Shown here: in pieces, positions 9,493-17,746 of the stretch
How positions within the stretch are numbered: position 1 is the first letter of the stretch
How the letters are laid out: each line of letters starts with the position of its first letter
Assembly: GCF_041053105.1 (NCBI RefSeq)
Contig: NZ_CP163444.1
Location: forward strand, 4,650,001 to 4,714,000
DNA: 64,000 nt
DNA from: Streptomyces sp. R44
GTDB lineage: Bacteria > Actinomycetota > Actinomycetes > Streptomycetales > Streptomycetaceae
Reading direction: 5' to 3'
Notes under the pieces: generated by a model
Databases searched by the model: none
Told to the model about the DNA's origin: nothing
Seen by the model: the letters and a program-made list of their open reading frames with translations, nothing else
Translations under genes and position numbers: made by a program

Positions 9493-10332
9493 ATGGCTCG
9501 CAGCGACGTCCTGGTCGACGCGGACTGGGTCGAGGCCAACCTCGACAACCCGCAGGTCGCCATCGTCGAGGTCGACGAGGACACCTCGGCGTACGAGAAG
9601 AACCACATCCGCAACGCCATCCGTATCGACTGGACCAAGGACCTGCAGGACCCGGTCCGCCGTGACTTCATCGACCAGGAGGGCTTCGAGAAGCTCCTCT
9701 CGGCCAAGGGCATCGGCAACGACACCACGGTCGTCCTCTACGGCGGCAACAACAACTGGTTCGCCTCCTACGCCTACTGGTACTTCAAGCTCTACGGCCA
9801 CCAGGACGTCAAGCTCCTCGACGGCGGCCGCAAGAAGTGGGAGCTCGACTCCCGCGACCTCGTCGCCGAGGTGCCGGCCCGCCCGGCCACCGAGTACAAG
9901 GCCAAGGCCCAGGACGCCTCGATCCGCGCCTTCCGCGACGACGTCGTGGCCGCGATCGGCGCCCAGAACCTGGTCGACGTCCGCTCGCCCGACGAGTTCT
10001 CCGGCAAGCTGCTCGCCCCGGCGCACCTCCCGCAGGAGCAGTCGCAGCGCCCCGGCCACGTGCCGAGCGCCCGCAACATCCCGTGGTCGAAGAACGCCAA
10101 CGACGACGGCACCTTCAAGTCGGACGACGAGCTCAAGGCCCTCTACGAGGACGAGCAGGTCGACCTGGCGAAGGACACCATCGCGTACTGCCGCATCGGC
10201 GAGCGCTCCGCGCTGACCTGGTTCGTCCTGCACGAGCTGCTCGAGGTCCCGAACGTCAAGAACTACGACGGCTCCTGGACCGAGTACGGCTCCCTCGTCG
10301 GCGTGCCGATCGAGCTCGGCGCCAACAAGTAA
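9493..10332 (+). CDS. cysA: Thiosulfate sulfurtransferase (two-domain rhodanese)
   Basis: This 279-residue enzyme moves sulfane sulfur from thiosulfate to cyanide or thiol acceptors. It has an inactive N-terminal rhodanese domain (HIRNAIRIDWTKDLQDP) and a catalytic C-terminal domain with Cys233 in the CRIGERS active loop, which is the rhodanese signature for a thiosulfate-type acceptor. GGAGGAG sits 6 bp before the ATG. It is followed 33 bp later by DUF1416, its usual actinobacterial partner. Regulation probably runs through the Cys leader peptide upstream. Confidence 0.95.
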   Translation: MARSDVLVDADWVEANLDNPQVAIVEVDEDTSAYEKNHIRNAIRIDWTKDLQDPVRRDFIDQEGFEKLLSAKGIGNDTTVVLYGGNNNWFASYAYWYFKLYGHQDVKLLDGGRKKWELDSRDLVAEVPARPATEYKAKAQDASIRAFRDDVVAAIGAQNLVDVRSPDEFSGKLLAPAHLPQEQSQRPGHVPSARNIPWSKNANDDGTFKSDDELKALYEDEQVDLAKDTIAYCRIGERSALTWFVLHELLEVPNVKNYDGSWTEYGSLVGVPIELGANK

Positions 10333-10365
10333 CCCCCACTTCTTCTTCAGGACAGGACAGAGAAC

Positions 10366-10656
10366 ATGTGTGGAGCTCAGGTCGGCGGCCCCGACGTCAG
10401 CACGCTCAAGCCCGGTGAGACGGCCATCCAGGGCCAGGTGACCAAGGACGGCGAGCCCGTCACCGGTTACGTGCGCCTCCTCGACGGCTCCGGCGAGTTC
10501 ACCGCCGAGGTCCCGACCTCGGCCACCGGCCAGTTCCGCTTCTACGCGGCGACCGGCGAGTGGACCCTCCGCGCCCTGGTCCCCGGCGCCCAGGCCGACC
10601 GCAAGGTCGTCGTCACCGAGACCGGCAGCCTGACGGACGTCGCCATCGCGGTCTGA
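10366..10656 (+). CDS. DUF1416 protein, sulfurtransferase partner
   Basis: This 96-residue small beta-rich protein (MCGAQVGGPDVS..., GETAIQGQVTKDGEPV, FRFYAATGEWTLRAL) belongs to DUF1416. It is nearly always encoded next to the CysA sulfurtransferase in actinobacteria and has a conserved Cys at position 2. It looks like a transthyretin/CNA-B-like beta-sandwich. Its function is unproven; sulfur transfer together with CysA is inferred from gene pairing. Confidence 0.9.
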   Translation: MCGAQVGGPDVSTLKPGETAIQGQVTKDGEPVTGYVRLLDGSGEFTAEVPTSATGQFRFYAATGEWTLRALVPGAQADRKVVVTETGSLTDVAIAV

Positions 10657-10690
10657 CCCGCGAACGCGGTGAACCACCGCACCCGAACGG

Positions 10691-10753
10691 CCGAAGGGCC
10701 GTGCCTCCTGGGGGGTTGGACGCCATTCCAGGACTTGAGGCACGGCCCTTCGG
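10691..10753. terminator. 17-bp perfect inverted-repeat terminator with 29-base loop
   Basis: Arms 10691-10707 and 10737-10753 are exact inverted copies. It lies after the DUF1416 gene and before the DUF3099 gene, closing the sulfurtransferase operon. Confidence 0.7.
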
Positions 10754-10790
10754 TCTGTCCGCGTAAGGGGCGCGGTCGTACGCTGAAGGT

Positions 10791-11054
10791 GTGTACGCGC
10801 GACGTCGGCACGTCTACTTCTGGATGATGGGCGTCTGCCTGGTGCTTTTCGTGGGCGCCTGGGCCGTCGTGCGCCTGTTCTCGATGCCGGTCGCCATCGG
10901 CATGTGCGTCGTCGCCATGGTCATCCCCCCGGTCGCCGCGATGGTCGCCAACCGCCGGGGCCCGGAGGACCGCTGGTGGGACGATCCTTCGGGCGACCCG
11001 AAGTCGGACGAGTGGTGGGACGAGCTGGACGGCAAGAAGCGCCGCGAGCCCTGA
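10791..11054 (+). CDS. DUF3099 small membrane protein
   Basis: The 87-residue protein starts at GTG, has a basic N-terminus (YARRRHVYFW) and two membrane segments (about 9-29 and 34-53), then a charged Trp-rich tail (DRWWDDPSGDP, DEWWDEL). This is the layout of DUF3099. It is probably an inner-membrane protein. No function is known. It stands alone between two terminator-like elements. Confidence 0.85.
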   Translation: MYARRRHVYFWMMGVCLVLFVGAWAVVRLFSMPVAIGMCVVAMVIPPVAAMVANRRGPEDRWWDDPSGDPKSDEWWDELDGKKRREP

Positions 11055-11079
11055 GGGTGCGGGCGCACCCGGAGTCGGC

Positions 11080-11149
11080 GGACGGAGTCCGGCGCAGCGG
11101 CTCGAAGCCCGGGAGGCCCCTTGGGGCCGAGCGGTGCGAGAGGCGCGTC
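11080..11149. repeat. Dispersed 70-bp intergenic repeat, family A copy 1
   Basis: It is about 90% identical to 44560-44629. It begins GGACGGAGTCCGGCGCAGCG and contains the hairpin core GGCCCCTTGGGGCC. It lies in the gap between the convergent DUF3099 and DsrE genes, so it may work as a two-way terminator. Confidence 0.75.
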
Positions 11150-11154
11150 GAAGA

Positions 11155-11517
11155 TCAGTAGACGAGGGCCTGGGTCTCGTCGGACGTGGCTTCCTGGACG
11201 AAGACCTGGGCGCCGGCGATGCGGACGCCGGGCAGGACGTCCTTCTCCGTGATCTCGCGGCGGGCCGCGCACTGCGTGCAGAGGGTGATCCGGCCGGCCG
11301 CCAGGATCGAGTCGATCAGGTCCGGCAGCGGCGCGGCGTGCGGGAGTTCGAACTCCGCCGCGCGGCCCGGGAGGGCGAACCAGGAGGACTCGCCGGTCAG
11401 CCAGAGCGAGACCTCGACGCCGCTGGCGACGGCGACGGCGGCCACCGTGAAGGCCTGGGAGCAGCGTTCGGGGGCGTCGGCCCCTGCGGTCACCTTGATC
11501 ACGAGCTTCTTCGCCAT
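11155..11517 (-). CDS. DsrE-family sulfur-relay-like protein
   Basis: The 120-residue protein has the DsrE fold: KLVIKVTAGADAPERCSQAF, a second segment GVEVSLWLTGESSW, and a Cys pair in LCTQCAARREI near residue 86 that sits at the usual sulfur-carrying position. DsrE proteins shuttle persulfide sulfur. The sulfurtransferase operon nearby strengthens that reading. ATG 11517 gives the family-sized protein; in-frame sequence further upstream has no conserved content. Confidence 0.85.
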   Translation of the reverse strand: MAKKLVIKVTAGADAPERCSQAFTVAAVAVASGVEVSLWLTGESSWFALPGRAAEFELPHAAPLPDLIDSILAAGRITLCTQCAARREITEKDVLPGVRIAGAQVFVQEATSDETQALVY

Positions 11518-11620
11518 ATGCCGAACTGTAATGCGCGGCACTGCAACCCCATGCGCCCCTCGCGTGTCAGCTCTGTGCGCGGATGACGGAATCCGCGCTT
11601 CAGGTCTCGTGGGGGGACTC

Positions 11621-12436
11621 TTGAGTATCGAAGAAAGTATCCAAAATACGGATACAGCGTCACCACCCGACCCGGAGACGGTCACGGAAACCGCTCCTCC
11701 GGTACAGAAGCCGCGCCGCCGCGTCCTCCGTACCGTCGGGCTGATCGCCGTCGCCGCCGTCATCGGCCTCGTCGGCGGCACCGCCGTCGGCTACGGCATC
11801 CAGGCCGACCGCGAACCCACCGCGCTCCCGCCGCTGAACCAGCCCGGCCTCGCGTACCCGGCGAAGCCGCTCCCCAAGGGGCAGGCGCCGAAGCCGCTCG
11901 CGGCGTCCGAGGACCACCAGGCCAAGGCCCAGGGCGACCTGCGGAAGCTGCTCCTGCCGAAGCCCGCCGGAGCGAAGAAGGCCGACTTCGCCCCCCGCGA
12001 CGGCTGGATGCCGGTGTACGCGTTCGCCTCGCACTTCAAGGAGCCCGGCAGCGCCCTCGACTACCAGCTGGACCTGGGCGTCCGCCGGATCGCGGCCACG
12101 GCCTGGCAGGTCGGCACGTACAGGACGACCGAGATCCGGCTGGTCCAGTACCGCGCGAACGACACCCTCGGCGCGCAGGAGTACGTCGGCGACCAGCAGC
12201 GCTACATGCCGGACGAGGACTTCGCGGGCAACGAGGGCAAGGAGCTCAAGGGCTCGCCCGACGGCCGCTACTACCTCTTCCCCGTGGAGCGGAAGGCCGG
12301 CTACCTGGACTTCTACGAGGCCAGGGCCTACTTCCACCGCGGTGACATCGCCGTCGAGATCTTCGTCGGCGACACCAAGAAGATCTCCGAGCAGGAGATC
12401 CGTTCGCTGGCCGAGCGACAGCTGGGGCGCCTGTGA
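11621..12436 (+). CDS. Membrane-anchored extracytoplasmic protein, paralog 1 of 3
   Basis: It starts probably at TTG 11621, five bases after GGGGGGA; GTG 11609 is in frame and possible. The roughly 271-residue product has a cytoplasmic Pro/Thr-rich head, one TM (about 28-48) and an outer domain with DLRKLLLPKPAGA followed by DGWMP. The same L-x-KLLLP motif occurs after the TM in the next two genes, so the three look paralogous. The function is unrecognised. The stop overlaps the next start by four bases (GTGA), indicating one translation-coupled operon. Confidence 0.75.
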   Translation: MSIEESIQNTDTASPPDPETVTETAPPVQKPRRRVLRTVGLIAVAAVIGLVGGTAVGYGIQADREPTALPPLNQPGLAYPAKPLPKGQAPKPLAASEDHQAKAQGDLRKLLLPKPAGAKKADFAPRDGWMPVYAFASHFKEPGSALDYQLDLGVRRIAATAWQVGTYRTTEIRLVQYRANDTLGAQEYVGDQQRYMPDEDFAGNEGKELKGSPDGRYYLFPVERKAGYLDFYEARAYFHRGDIAVEIFVGDTKKISEQEIRSLAERQLGRL

Positions 12437-13263
12437 GTGAGGACCGTAACGACGTGACCGAGCCCGTGGCCGAGCCCCTGGTGGACCAGGAACCGAGGAA
12501 GCGGGGTGTGCGGCGGGTCCTGCTCGGCGTCGTCCTGCCCTCCGTGCTCGTCCTCGGCCTGATCGGCGGCGGCGTCACCTACACCGCCGTCACCGTCTCC
12601 TCCGCCGACCGCACCGCGCCGACGGAGGTGTGGGGCAAGGCCGAGCAGACCGTCGAGAGCGACGACCCGGCCGCCGCCCTGGCCCGCGGCAAGGCAGGCA
12701 CGCCGCTGAGCAAGCTGCTGCTGCCGTTGCCCGAGGGGTACGAGTTCGGCCCCGACGAGGAGCTGTACGGGAACGACGGCGAGCTCGGCGCCGCCGAGGC
12801 CACCGCGCTGATGAAGCAGGCGGGCGAGGGACTCTCCGGGAAGAAGCGCCGCGCGTTCGAGAAGGACGTCGACAAGCTCGGCATCCAGGGGGTCGGGGTC
12901 CGCTCCTTCGCCGACCTCGACAGCGACGTCGTCGTCACCTTCCAGCTCGCGAGCATGAAGGACAAGAGGCAGATCAAGAACACCTACCGGCTCCGCAAGG
13001 AGGTCATGGACGCCCTGAAGTTCCCGAAGGGACCCAAGGTGAAGGACCACAAGAACGCCGTCTGCTACATGGCGCCCGTGGACGACTCCCTCGACAAGAA
13101 GGAGCGGGCCGCGGCGCTGGAGGAGATGATCTGCCTCGCCTACGACTCCGAGGTCTACGTCACCATGACGGCGGCGGGCGCCAAGCCGTTCGACAAGGCG
13201 GCCGTGGTCGAGCTGCTGACCCAGCAGCTCGACCACATCGCATCCCCGGGGGAGTACGTATGA
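12433..13263 (+). CDS. Membrane-anchored extracytoplasmic protein, paralog 2 of 3
   Basis: The GTG start overlaps the previous stop. The 276-residue product has a short acidic cytoplasmic tail, a TM at about 29-50, then SKLLLPLPEGYEFGPDEE and a mixed alpha/beta outer domain with two Cys (VCYMAPV and MICLAY) that could form a disulfide. It is similar in design to its neighbours but more diverged. No named domain is recognised. Confidence 0.8.
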   Translation: MSEDRNDVTEPVAEPLVDQEPRKRGVRRVLLGVVLPSVLVLGLIGGGVTYTAVTVSSADRTAPTEVWGKAEQTVESDDPAAALARGKAGTPLSKLLLPLPEGYEFGPDEELYGNDGELGAAEATALMKQAGEGLSGKKRRAFEKDVDKLGIQGVGVRSFADLDSDVVVTFQLASMKDKRQIKNTYRLRKEVMDALKFPKGPKVKDHKNAVCYMAPVDDSLDKKERAAALEEMICLAYDSEVYVTMTAAGAKPFDKAAVVELLTQQLDHIASPGEYV

Positions 13264-14123
13264 CCGAGCAGATGCAGAACGAGGTGTCGATCCCCGCGCA
13301 GGCGCAGCCCGTGGACGCGCCCCCCGTTCCCGAAGCCGAGAAGCCCGGGAAGCCCGGGAAGCCCGGGAGGTCCCGGAAGCCGCTGCTCTGGGGCATCGCC
13401 CGCTGGACCGCCGCCGTCCTCGTCTGCGGCGGCGTCGGCGCCGGCACGGCCATGGGGATCACCGCCATGGACCGCACCGACGTGCCCGGGCTCGCGACCG
13501 AGTCCGACGGCCGCTGGCAGTACCCGAAGCTCGCGCTTCCGGCGCTGCCCGACGGAGCCCCGCGGCCGTACTCCGACGGCAACGACGGCGAGATCCACCA
13601 CGCCGACCTGCGGAAACTCCTGCTGCCCGCCCCGGCCGGCGCCACGGTCGACCCGAAGCTGAACGGCGGCTGGGTCGGTGTCGACTCGTACCTCGCGCTG
13701 CTCGCGGAGAAGGACCGGGGCACGGCGAAGGAGTTCCTGACCGACTCGGCGCTCCGGCACGTCGCCGCCCGCGGCTGGACCACGCCGGACGGCACGACGA
13801 CCCGCGTCCACCTGCTGCGGTTCTCGTCGGTGGCGTTCTCGGAGGCCCTCAAGGACGAGGTCACGCGCGAGGTGTTCAGCGGGAGCCGGCTGCCGCTCGG
13901 GGTCGAGGAGGCGGAGATCGACATGGACACCAAGGACGTGGACGTGCCGGACCTCTCGGTCTACTCGTACAAGGAGAAGGAGCCGTACGGCCCCGAGCAG
14001 ACCCGCTGGGCCTACATCCAGGCGGGTGACACCTTCGCCGTGGTCACCCAGACCCGGAAGGGCGGGGTGCTCACGGTGCCGTTCCAGCAGACGGTCGCGC
14101 TCCAGGCGCAGCTGCTCGGCTAG
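13260..14123 (+). CDS. Membrane-anchored extracytoplasmic protein, paralog 3 of 3
   Basis: ATG at 13260 overlaps the previous stop (ATGA). The 287-residue product has a Lys-Pro-Gly repeat (KPGKPGKPG) before a TM at about 45-66, then DLRKLLLPAPAGATVD and NGGWVGVDSYL, matching paralog 1 closely (DLRKLLLPKPAGA and RDGWMPVYAF). The outer domain is about 200 residues. Its stop codon is followed at once by a 21-bp tandem duplication. An envelope role is inferred from topology only. Confidence 0.8.
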   Translation: MTEQMQNEVSIPAQAQPVDAPPVPEAEKPGKPGKPGRSRKPLLWGIARWTAAVLVCGGVGAGTAMGITAMDRTDVPGLATESDGRWQYPKLALPALPDGAPRPYSDGNDGEIHHADLRKLLLPAPAGATVDPKLNGGWVGVDSYLALLAEKDRGTAKEFLTDSALRHVAARGWTTPDGTTTRVHLLRFSSVAFSEALKDEVTREVFSGSRLPLGVEEAEIDMDTKDVDVPDLSVYSYKEKEPYGPEQTRWAYIQAGDTFAVVTQTRKGGVLTVPFQQTVALQAQLLG

Positions 14124-14124
14124 T

Positions 14125-14166
14125 CACAGCCCGCTAGACCCACACCACAGCCCGCTAGACCCACCT
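14125..14166. repeat. 21-bp tandem duplication right after a stop codon
   Basis: Two near-identical units containing CAGCCCGCTAGACCCAC lie at 14125-14145 and 14146-14166. The sequence around the TAG stop at 14121 (GGCTAGTCACAG) partly resembles a unit. It is one of six such arrays at gene ends in this window. Confidence 0.7.
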
Positions 14167-14174
14167 CACAGGGT

Positions 14175-14211
14175 GGGCCGGACCCCCGCCCACTAAGCTG
14201 GGGTCCGGCCC
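14175..14211. terminator. 12-bp stem hairpin terminator
   Basis: GGGCCGGACCCC (14175-14186) and GGGGTCCGGCCC (14200-14211) are perfect arms with a 13-base loop, placed after the three-gene operon. Confidence 0.7.
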
Positions 14212-14245
14212 GTTCCGCCTTCACCGCTCAGTCGAGGAGCACCCC

Positions 14246-14344
14246 GTGATCGTTTTCTTCGAAACTCTCCTGGTCCTGGTCGCCGTCGGCGTGATCGCCT
14301 TCGCCGGTCTGACCGTGAAGAAGCTGTACCAGGGCCAGCGGTAA
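14246..14344 (+). CDS. 32-residue single-pass membrane peptide
   Basis: GTG 14246, preceded by GAGGAGC, opens a frame for MIVFFETLLVLVAVGVIAFA and a basic tail KKLYQGQR. It has one hydrophobic helix (about residues 2-22) and a positively charged C-terminus, which suggests an N-out/C-in orientation. Spacing between the terminator and the nitrobindin start (28 bp) fits a real gene. I believe similar peptides occur at this place in other streptomycetes. The role is unknown. Confidence 0.65.
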   Translation: MIVFFETLLVLVAVGVIAFAGLTVKKLYQGQR

Positions 14345-14372
14345 CCACTTCTAGAGAACGCCAGAGCTGCTC

Positions 14373-14945
14373 ATGATCGAGATCCCGTCCGACCTCAACC
14401 CGGACCTCGTCCCCCTCGCGTTCCTGCTCGGTACGTGGGAGGGCGCGGGTGTCTCCGACTTCCCCGGCGCCGAGAAGTGCAACTTCGGCCAGTCCGTGAC
14501 GTTCAGCCACGACGGCCGGGACTTCATCGAGTACCACTCGCACTCCTGGGTCCTGGACAACGACGGCAACAAGGTCCGTCCGCTGGAGAGCGAGAGCGGC
14601 TACTGGCGGATCGACAAGGACCGCAAGGTCGAGGTCGTCATGGTCCGTGACCAGGGCATCGTCGAGATCTGGTACGGCGAGCTCGCCGACCAGAAGCCGC
14701 AGATCGACCTGGCGACGGACGCCGTCGCCCGGACCGCGGCCTCGGGTGCGTACAGCGGTGGCAAGCGGCTCTACGGCTATGTGAAGAGCGACCTGATGTG
14801 GGTCGGCGAGAAGGCGACCCCCGAGGTCCCGCTCCGCCCGTACATGTCGGCGCACCTGAAGAAGGTCGTGACGCCGGAGGAGGTCGCGGAGATGGCCCGC
14901 AACCTGCCCGACATGCCGGACGACGGCATCGCCTTCTTCCGCTAG
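14373..14945 (+). CDS. Nitrobindin-like heme-binding beta-barrel protein (FABP-like)
   Basis: The 190-residue protein has the signature LLGTWEGAG near the N-terminus, WVLDNDGNKVRPLESESGYWR and a late His (SAHLKKV), as in nitrobindin/THAP4-type heme proteins that bind ferric heme and react with NO or peroxynitrite. It has no signal peptide and should be cytoplasmic. It precedes the Fur-family gene by 42 bp, so a link to metal or nitrosative stress is plausible. Confidence 0.88.
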   Translation: MIEIPSDLNPDLVPLAFLLGTWEGAGVSDFPGAEKCNFGQSVTFSHDGRDFIEYHSHSWVLDNDGNKVRPLESESGYWRIDKDRKVEVVMVRDQGIVEIWYGELADQKPQIDLATDAVARTAASGAYSGGKRLYGYVKSDLMWVGEKATPEVPLRPYMSAHLKKVVTPEEVAEMARNLPDMPDDGIAFFR

Positions 14946-14987
14946 ACCTCTGGGGGTGGCACGCCGCGCCCTCCTACACTGGAGGGC

Positions 14988-15425
14988 GTGGTGAGCACCG
15001 ACTGGAAGAGCGACCTGCGGCAGCGCGGCTATCGGCTGACGCCGCAGCGCCAGCTTGTCCTGGAGGCCGTGGACAAGCTGGAGCACGCGACCCCCGACGA
15101 CATCCTGGGCGAGGTCCGCAGGACGGCCTCCGGGGTGAACATCTCCACCGTGTACCGGACGCTGGAGCTCCTGGAGGAGCTCGGGCTCGTCAGTCACGCG
15201 CATCTGGGGCACGGGGCCCCGACCTATCACCTGGCCGACCGGCACCATCATCTGCACCTGGTGTGCCGGGACTGCTCCGAGGTGATCGAGGCGGACGTCG
15301 AGGTGGCCGCCGAGTTCACCGGGAAGCTCCGTGAGACCTTCGGGTTCGAGACGGACATGAAGCACTTCGCGATCTTCGGCCGCTGCCGGGACTGCTCGAA
15401 CAAGGACGCTGTCGCCGAGTCGTAG
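14988..15425 (+). CDS. Fur-family metal-responsive repressor
   Basis: The 145-residue protein has a winged helix (YRLTPQRQLVLEAV, VNISTVYRTLELLEELGLV), a metal site HHHLHLVCRDC and a second Cys pair (CRDCSN), so it has the structural zinc CxxC...CxxC pairs of Fur, Zur and PerR-like proteins. Two adjacent GTG codons (14988, 14991) follow GGAGGG; the second has the better spacing. The metal cannot be assigned from sequence alone. Confidence 0.9.
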   Translation: MVSTDWKSDLRQRGYRLTPQRQLVLEAVDKLEHATPDDILGEVRRTASGVNISTVYRTLELLEELGLVSHAHLGHGAPTYHLADRHHHLHLVCRDCSEVIEADVEVAAEFTGKLRETFGFETDMKHFAIFGRCRDCSNKDAVAES

Positions 15426-15435
15426 GCTCTTCTGT

Positions 15436-16401
15436 ATGAAGAGCCCTCTGTTGTCCCTGCCCGGCGCCGTCCCCGCCGAAGGCCGCGACGAAGGCGTCGC
15501 CGCGCACTACGGCGACCTCTTCCGCGAGCAGCGTGCCCTCTCCGAAGGCAACGGCTTCGTCGACCTCTCGCACCGCGGCGTCGTCGCCGTCTCCGGTGAC
15601 GACCGGCTGAGCTGGCTGCACCTGCTCGTCACCCAGCACATGACCGACCTGCCGCCGGGGCAGGCCACCGAGGCGCTGATCCTCTCCGCGAACGGGCACA
15701 TCGAGCACGCCCTGTACCTCGTCGACGACGGCGAGACGGTGTGGGCGCACGTCGAACCGGGGACGCGCGAGGAGCTCGTCGCGTACCTGGAGTCGATGAA
15801 GTTCTTCTACCGGGTGGAGGTCGCCGACCGGACCGACGACTTCGCGGTCGTCCACCTTCCGGCCGGGTCCATCGCCGAGGTGCCCGCGGGTGTCGTCGTA
15901 CGGGAGACCCCGCACGGCCGCGATCTGTTCCTGCCCCGCGACGGCCTGGAGGCCTTCGCGGCCTCGCACGGGCCGGCCGCCGGGATCCTCGCGTACGAGG
16001 CGCTGCGGGTCGAGGGGCACCGGCCGCGGCTCGGCTTCGAGACCGACCACCGGACCATCCCGCACGAGGTCGGTCTCATCGGCAGCGCCGTCCACCTCCA
16101 GAAGGGCTGCTACCGGGGGCAGGAGACCGTCGCCCGGGTGCAGAACCTGGGGAAGCCGCCGCGTCGTCTGGTCTTCCTGCACCTGGACGGCAGCGAGGTG
16201 CTGCTGCCCGGTCACGGCACCCCGGTCCGGCTGGCGGCCGACGGGGAGGAGGGCCGGCAGCTCGGCTTCGTGACGACCGCCGTCCGCCACCACGAGCTGG
16301 GCCCGATCGCCCTGGCGCTGGTGAAGCGGAACGTGCCGGTGGACGCGCCGCTGATCGCCGGGACGACGGCGGCCTCGCAGGAGACCGTCGTCGAGCCGTA
16401 G
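15436..16401 (+). CDS. YgfZ/GcvT-like folate-binding protein (Fe-S repair factor)
   Basis: This 321-residue member of the GcvT-like superfamily has the YgfZ signature KGCYRGQE (about residues 219-226) containing the key Cys. YgfZ uses folate to help maintain or repair certain Fe-S enzymes. No glycine-cleavage genes adjoin it, which fits YgfZ and argues against GcvT. It starts 10 bp after the Fur gene and is probably co-transcribed with it. Confidence 0.9.
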   Translation: MKSPLLSLPGAVPAEGRDEGVAAHYGDLFREQRALSEGNGFVDLSHRGVVAVSGDDRLSWLHLLVTQHMTDLPPGQATEALILSANGHIEHALYLVDDGETVWAHVEPGTREELVAYLESMKFFYRVEVADRTDDFAVVHLPAGSIAEVPAGVVVRETPHGRDLFLPRDGLEAFAASHGPAAGILAYEALRVEGHRPRLGFETDHRTIPHEVGLIGSAVHLQKGCYRGQETVARVQNLGKPPRRLVFLHLDGSEVLLPGHGTPVRLAADGEEGRQLGFVTTAVRHHELGPIALALVKRNVPVDAPLIAGTTAASQETVVEP

Positions 16402-16404
16402 ACC

Positions 16405-16830
16405 TCAGACCTCGATCAGTACCGTGAACGGGCCGTTGTTCGTGAGGGAGACGCTCATCTTCGCTCCGAAGCGGCCCGTCTCCACGTGCGCGCCCAGGTC
16501 GCGGAGGCAGCGCACCACCTCGTCGACGAGGGGTTCGGCGACCGGGCCGGGGGCCGCGGCGTTCCAGGTGGGGCGGCGGCCCTTGCGGGCGTCTCCGTAG
16601 AGGGTGAACTGGGAGACGACGAGCAGCGGCGCGTTCACGTCGGAGCACGACTTCTCGTCCTCCAGTACCCGGACGGACCAGAGCTTTCTGGCCAATTGGG
16701 CGGCCTTCTCCGGGGTGTCGTCGTGGGTCACCCCGACCAGGACGCACAGCCCCTCGCCGGTGATCTCACCGACGGTCTCCCCTGCGACGACGACGCTCGC
16801 GCCGTCGACCCTCTGCACCACTGCTCGCAT
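16405..16830 (-). CDS. dtd: D-aminoacyl-tRNA deacylase
   Basis: This 141-residue enzyme removes D-amino acids mischarged on tRNA. It carries the Dtd motifs SQFTLYGD (catalytic Thr) and, near the end, [12 protein letters not shown], the cross-subunit Gly-Pro motif. ATG 16830 gives [13 protein letters not shown], the standard N-terminus. It is convergent with ygfZ, with only three bases between the stops. Confidence 0.95.
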   Translation of the reverse strand: MRAVVQRVDGASVVVAGETVGEITGEGLCVLVGVTHDDTPEKAAQLARKLWSVRVLEDEKSCSDVNAPLLVVSQFTLYGDARKGRRPTWNAAAPGPVAEPLVDEVVRCLRDLGAHVETGRFGAKMSVSLTNNGPFTVLIEV

Positions 16831-16969
16831 GCGCACCAACCTACCGAGCGTGCCGCCGACCGAAGGACGAGGGGCCGAACGGGTGCAGAGCGCCTGCACG
16901 TGCAGGTGCAGGAGTGGCACCATGCGTGTGAGGCGGTGCGGTTCCGCACCGGTCGAGGGGACGATTCTC

Positions 16970-17626
16970 ATGAGTGCACCTGGCACCGGGCCGACGCCGT
17001 CCGGCCCCGTACCGCTGATCCGCTCCGGAACCCGCGGCGGAGGACCGGGCGGAGGACCCGTGACGCGCCCACCCGTACAGCGGACCGCCGAGCCGGCGGA
17101 CCGGACGCAGCCCGACCGTCTGCAGCCCGACCGTCTGCAGCCCGGGACGCAGCCCGACCTCGGCGCGCTGCGGCTGCCCGAGCTGCGCGCGCTGCGCCGG
17201 GACGCGCAGAGCGACGAGGCCGACCTGAGCTACGTCCGCCGGATGCTCCAGGGGCGGATCGACATCCTGCGGGCCGAGCTGGCGCGGCGGACCGATCCGG
17301 AGGGCCCGGTCCTCGACCGGCTCTCCGAGATCCTCGCCGACGTGCCCTCGCGGCACCGCAGTTCGGCACGGCACGTGACGCTGTCGACGCCGCGCGGCGA
17401 GGAGTACCGGCGGCTCGCGACCGAGATGCTGTCGGAGGTCGAGCTGTCGGACCTGACGGCCCGTACGGACGACGAGCTGCACGCGGCGATGGGGCGGCTC
17501 GCGGGGTACGAGCAGCAGATCTCGCGGCGTCGGCAGCACCTCCAGCGGACCGCCGACGACTGCAGCGCGGAGATCGCCCGCCGCTACCGGGAGGGCGAGG
17601 CACAGGTCGACGACCTGCTGGCCTGA
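16970..17626 (+). CDS. rsiG: RsiG, c-di-GMP-dependent anti-sigma factor for the sporulation sigma factor WhiG
   Basis: The 218-residue protein contains two copies of the c-di-GMP-binding motif E-x3-S-x2-R-x3-Q-x3-D: E83, S87, R90, Q94, D98 and E181, S185, R188, Q192, D196. Each lies in a long helix of a predicted antiparallel coiled coil. In S. venezuelae RsiG binds a c-di-GMP dimer and holds WhiG inactive to delay sporulation. The N-terminal about 65 residues are Pro/Gly-rich with a DRLQP duplication. whiG itself is not in the window. Confidence 0.93.
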   Translation: MSAPGTGPTPSGPVPLIRSGTRGGGPGGGPVTRPPVQRTAEPADRTQPDRLQPDRLQPGTQPDLGALRLPELRALRRDAQSDEADLSYVRRMLQGRIDILRAELARRTDPEGPVLDRLSEILADVPSRHRSSARHVTLSTPRGEEYRRLATEMLSEVELSDLTARTDDELHAAMGRLAGYEQQISRRRQHLQRTADDCSAEIARRYREGEAQVDDLLA

Positions 17627-17708
17627 GCGCCGGGAGAGGCCGCGAGCCGGGAAGGCCTGGGCGCCGGGAGGACCTGCGCACCGGGAGGGCCTGAGCGCCG
17701 GGAAAGTC
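17624..17708. repeat. 17-bp tandem repeat (five units) starting on the rsiG stop codon
   Basis: The five degenerate 17-bp units, typified by TGAGCGCCGGGAGRGGC, run 17624-17708. The first base of unit 1 is the first base of the rsiG TGA. The repeat occupies most of the rsiG-eis gap. Confidence 0.8.
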
Positions 17709-17746
17709 GGGTGCGGCGGCGGGCCGGCCGTGCGTAGGGTCGGAGG

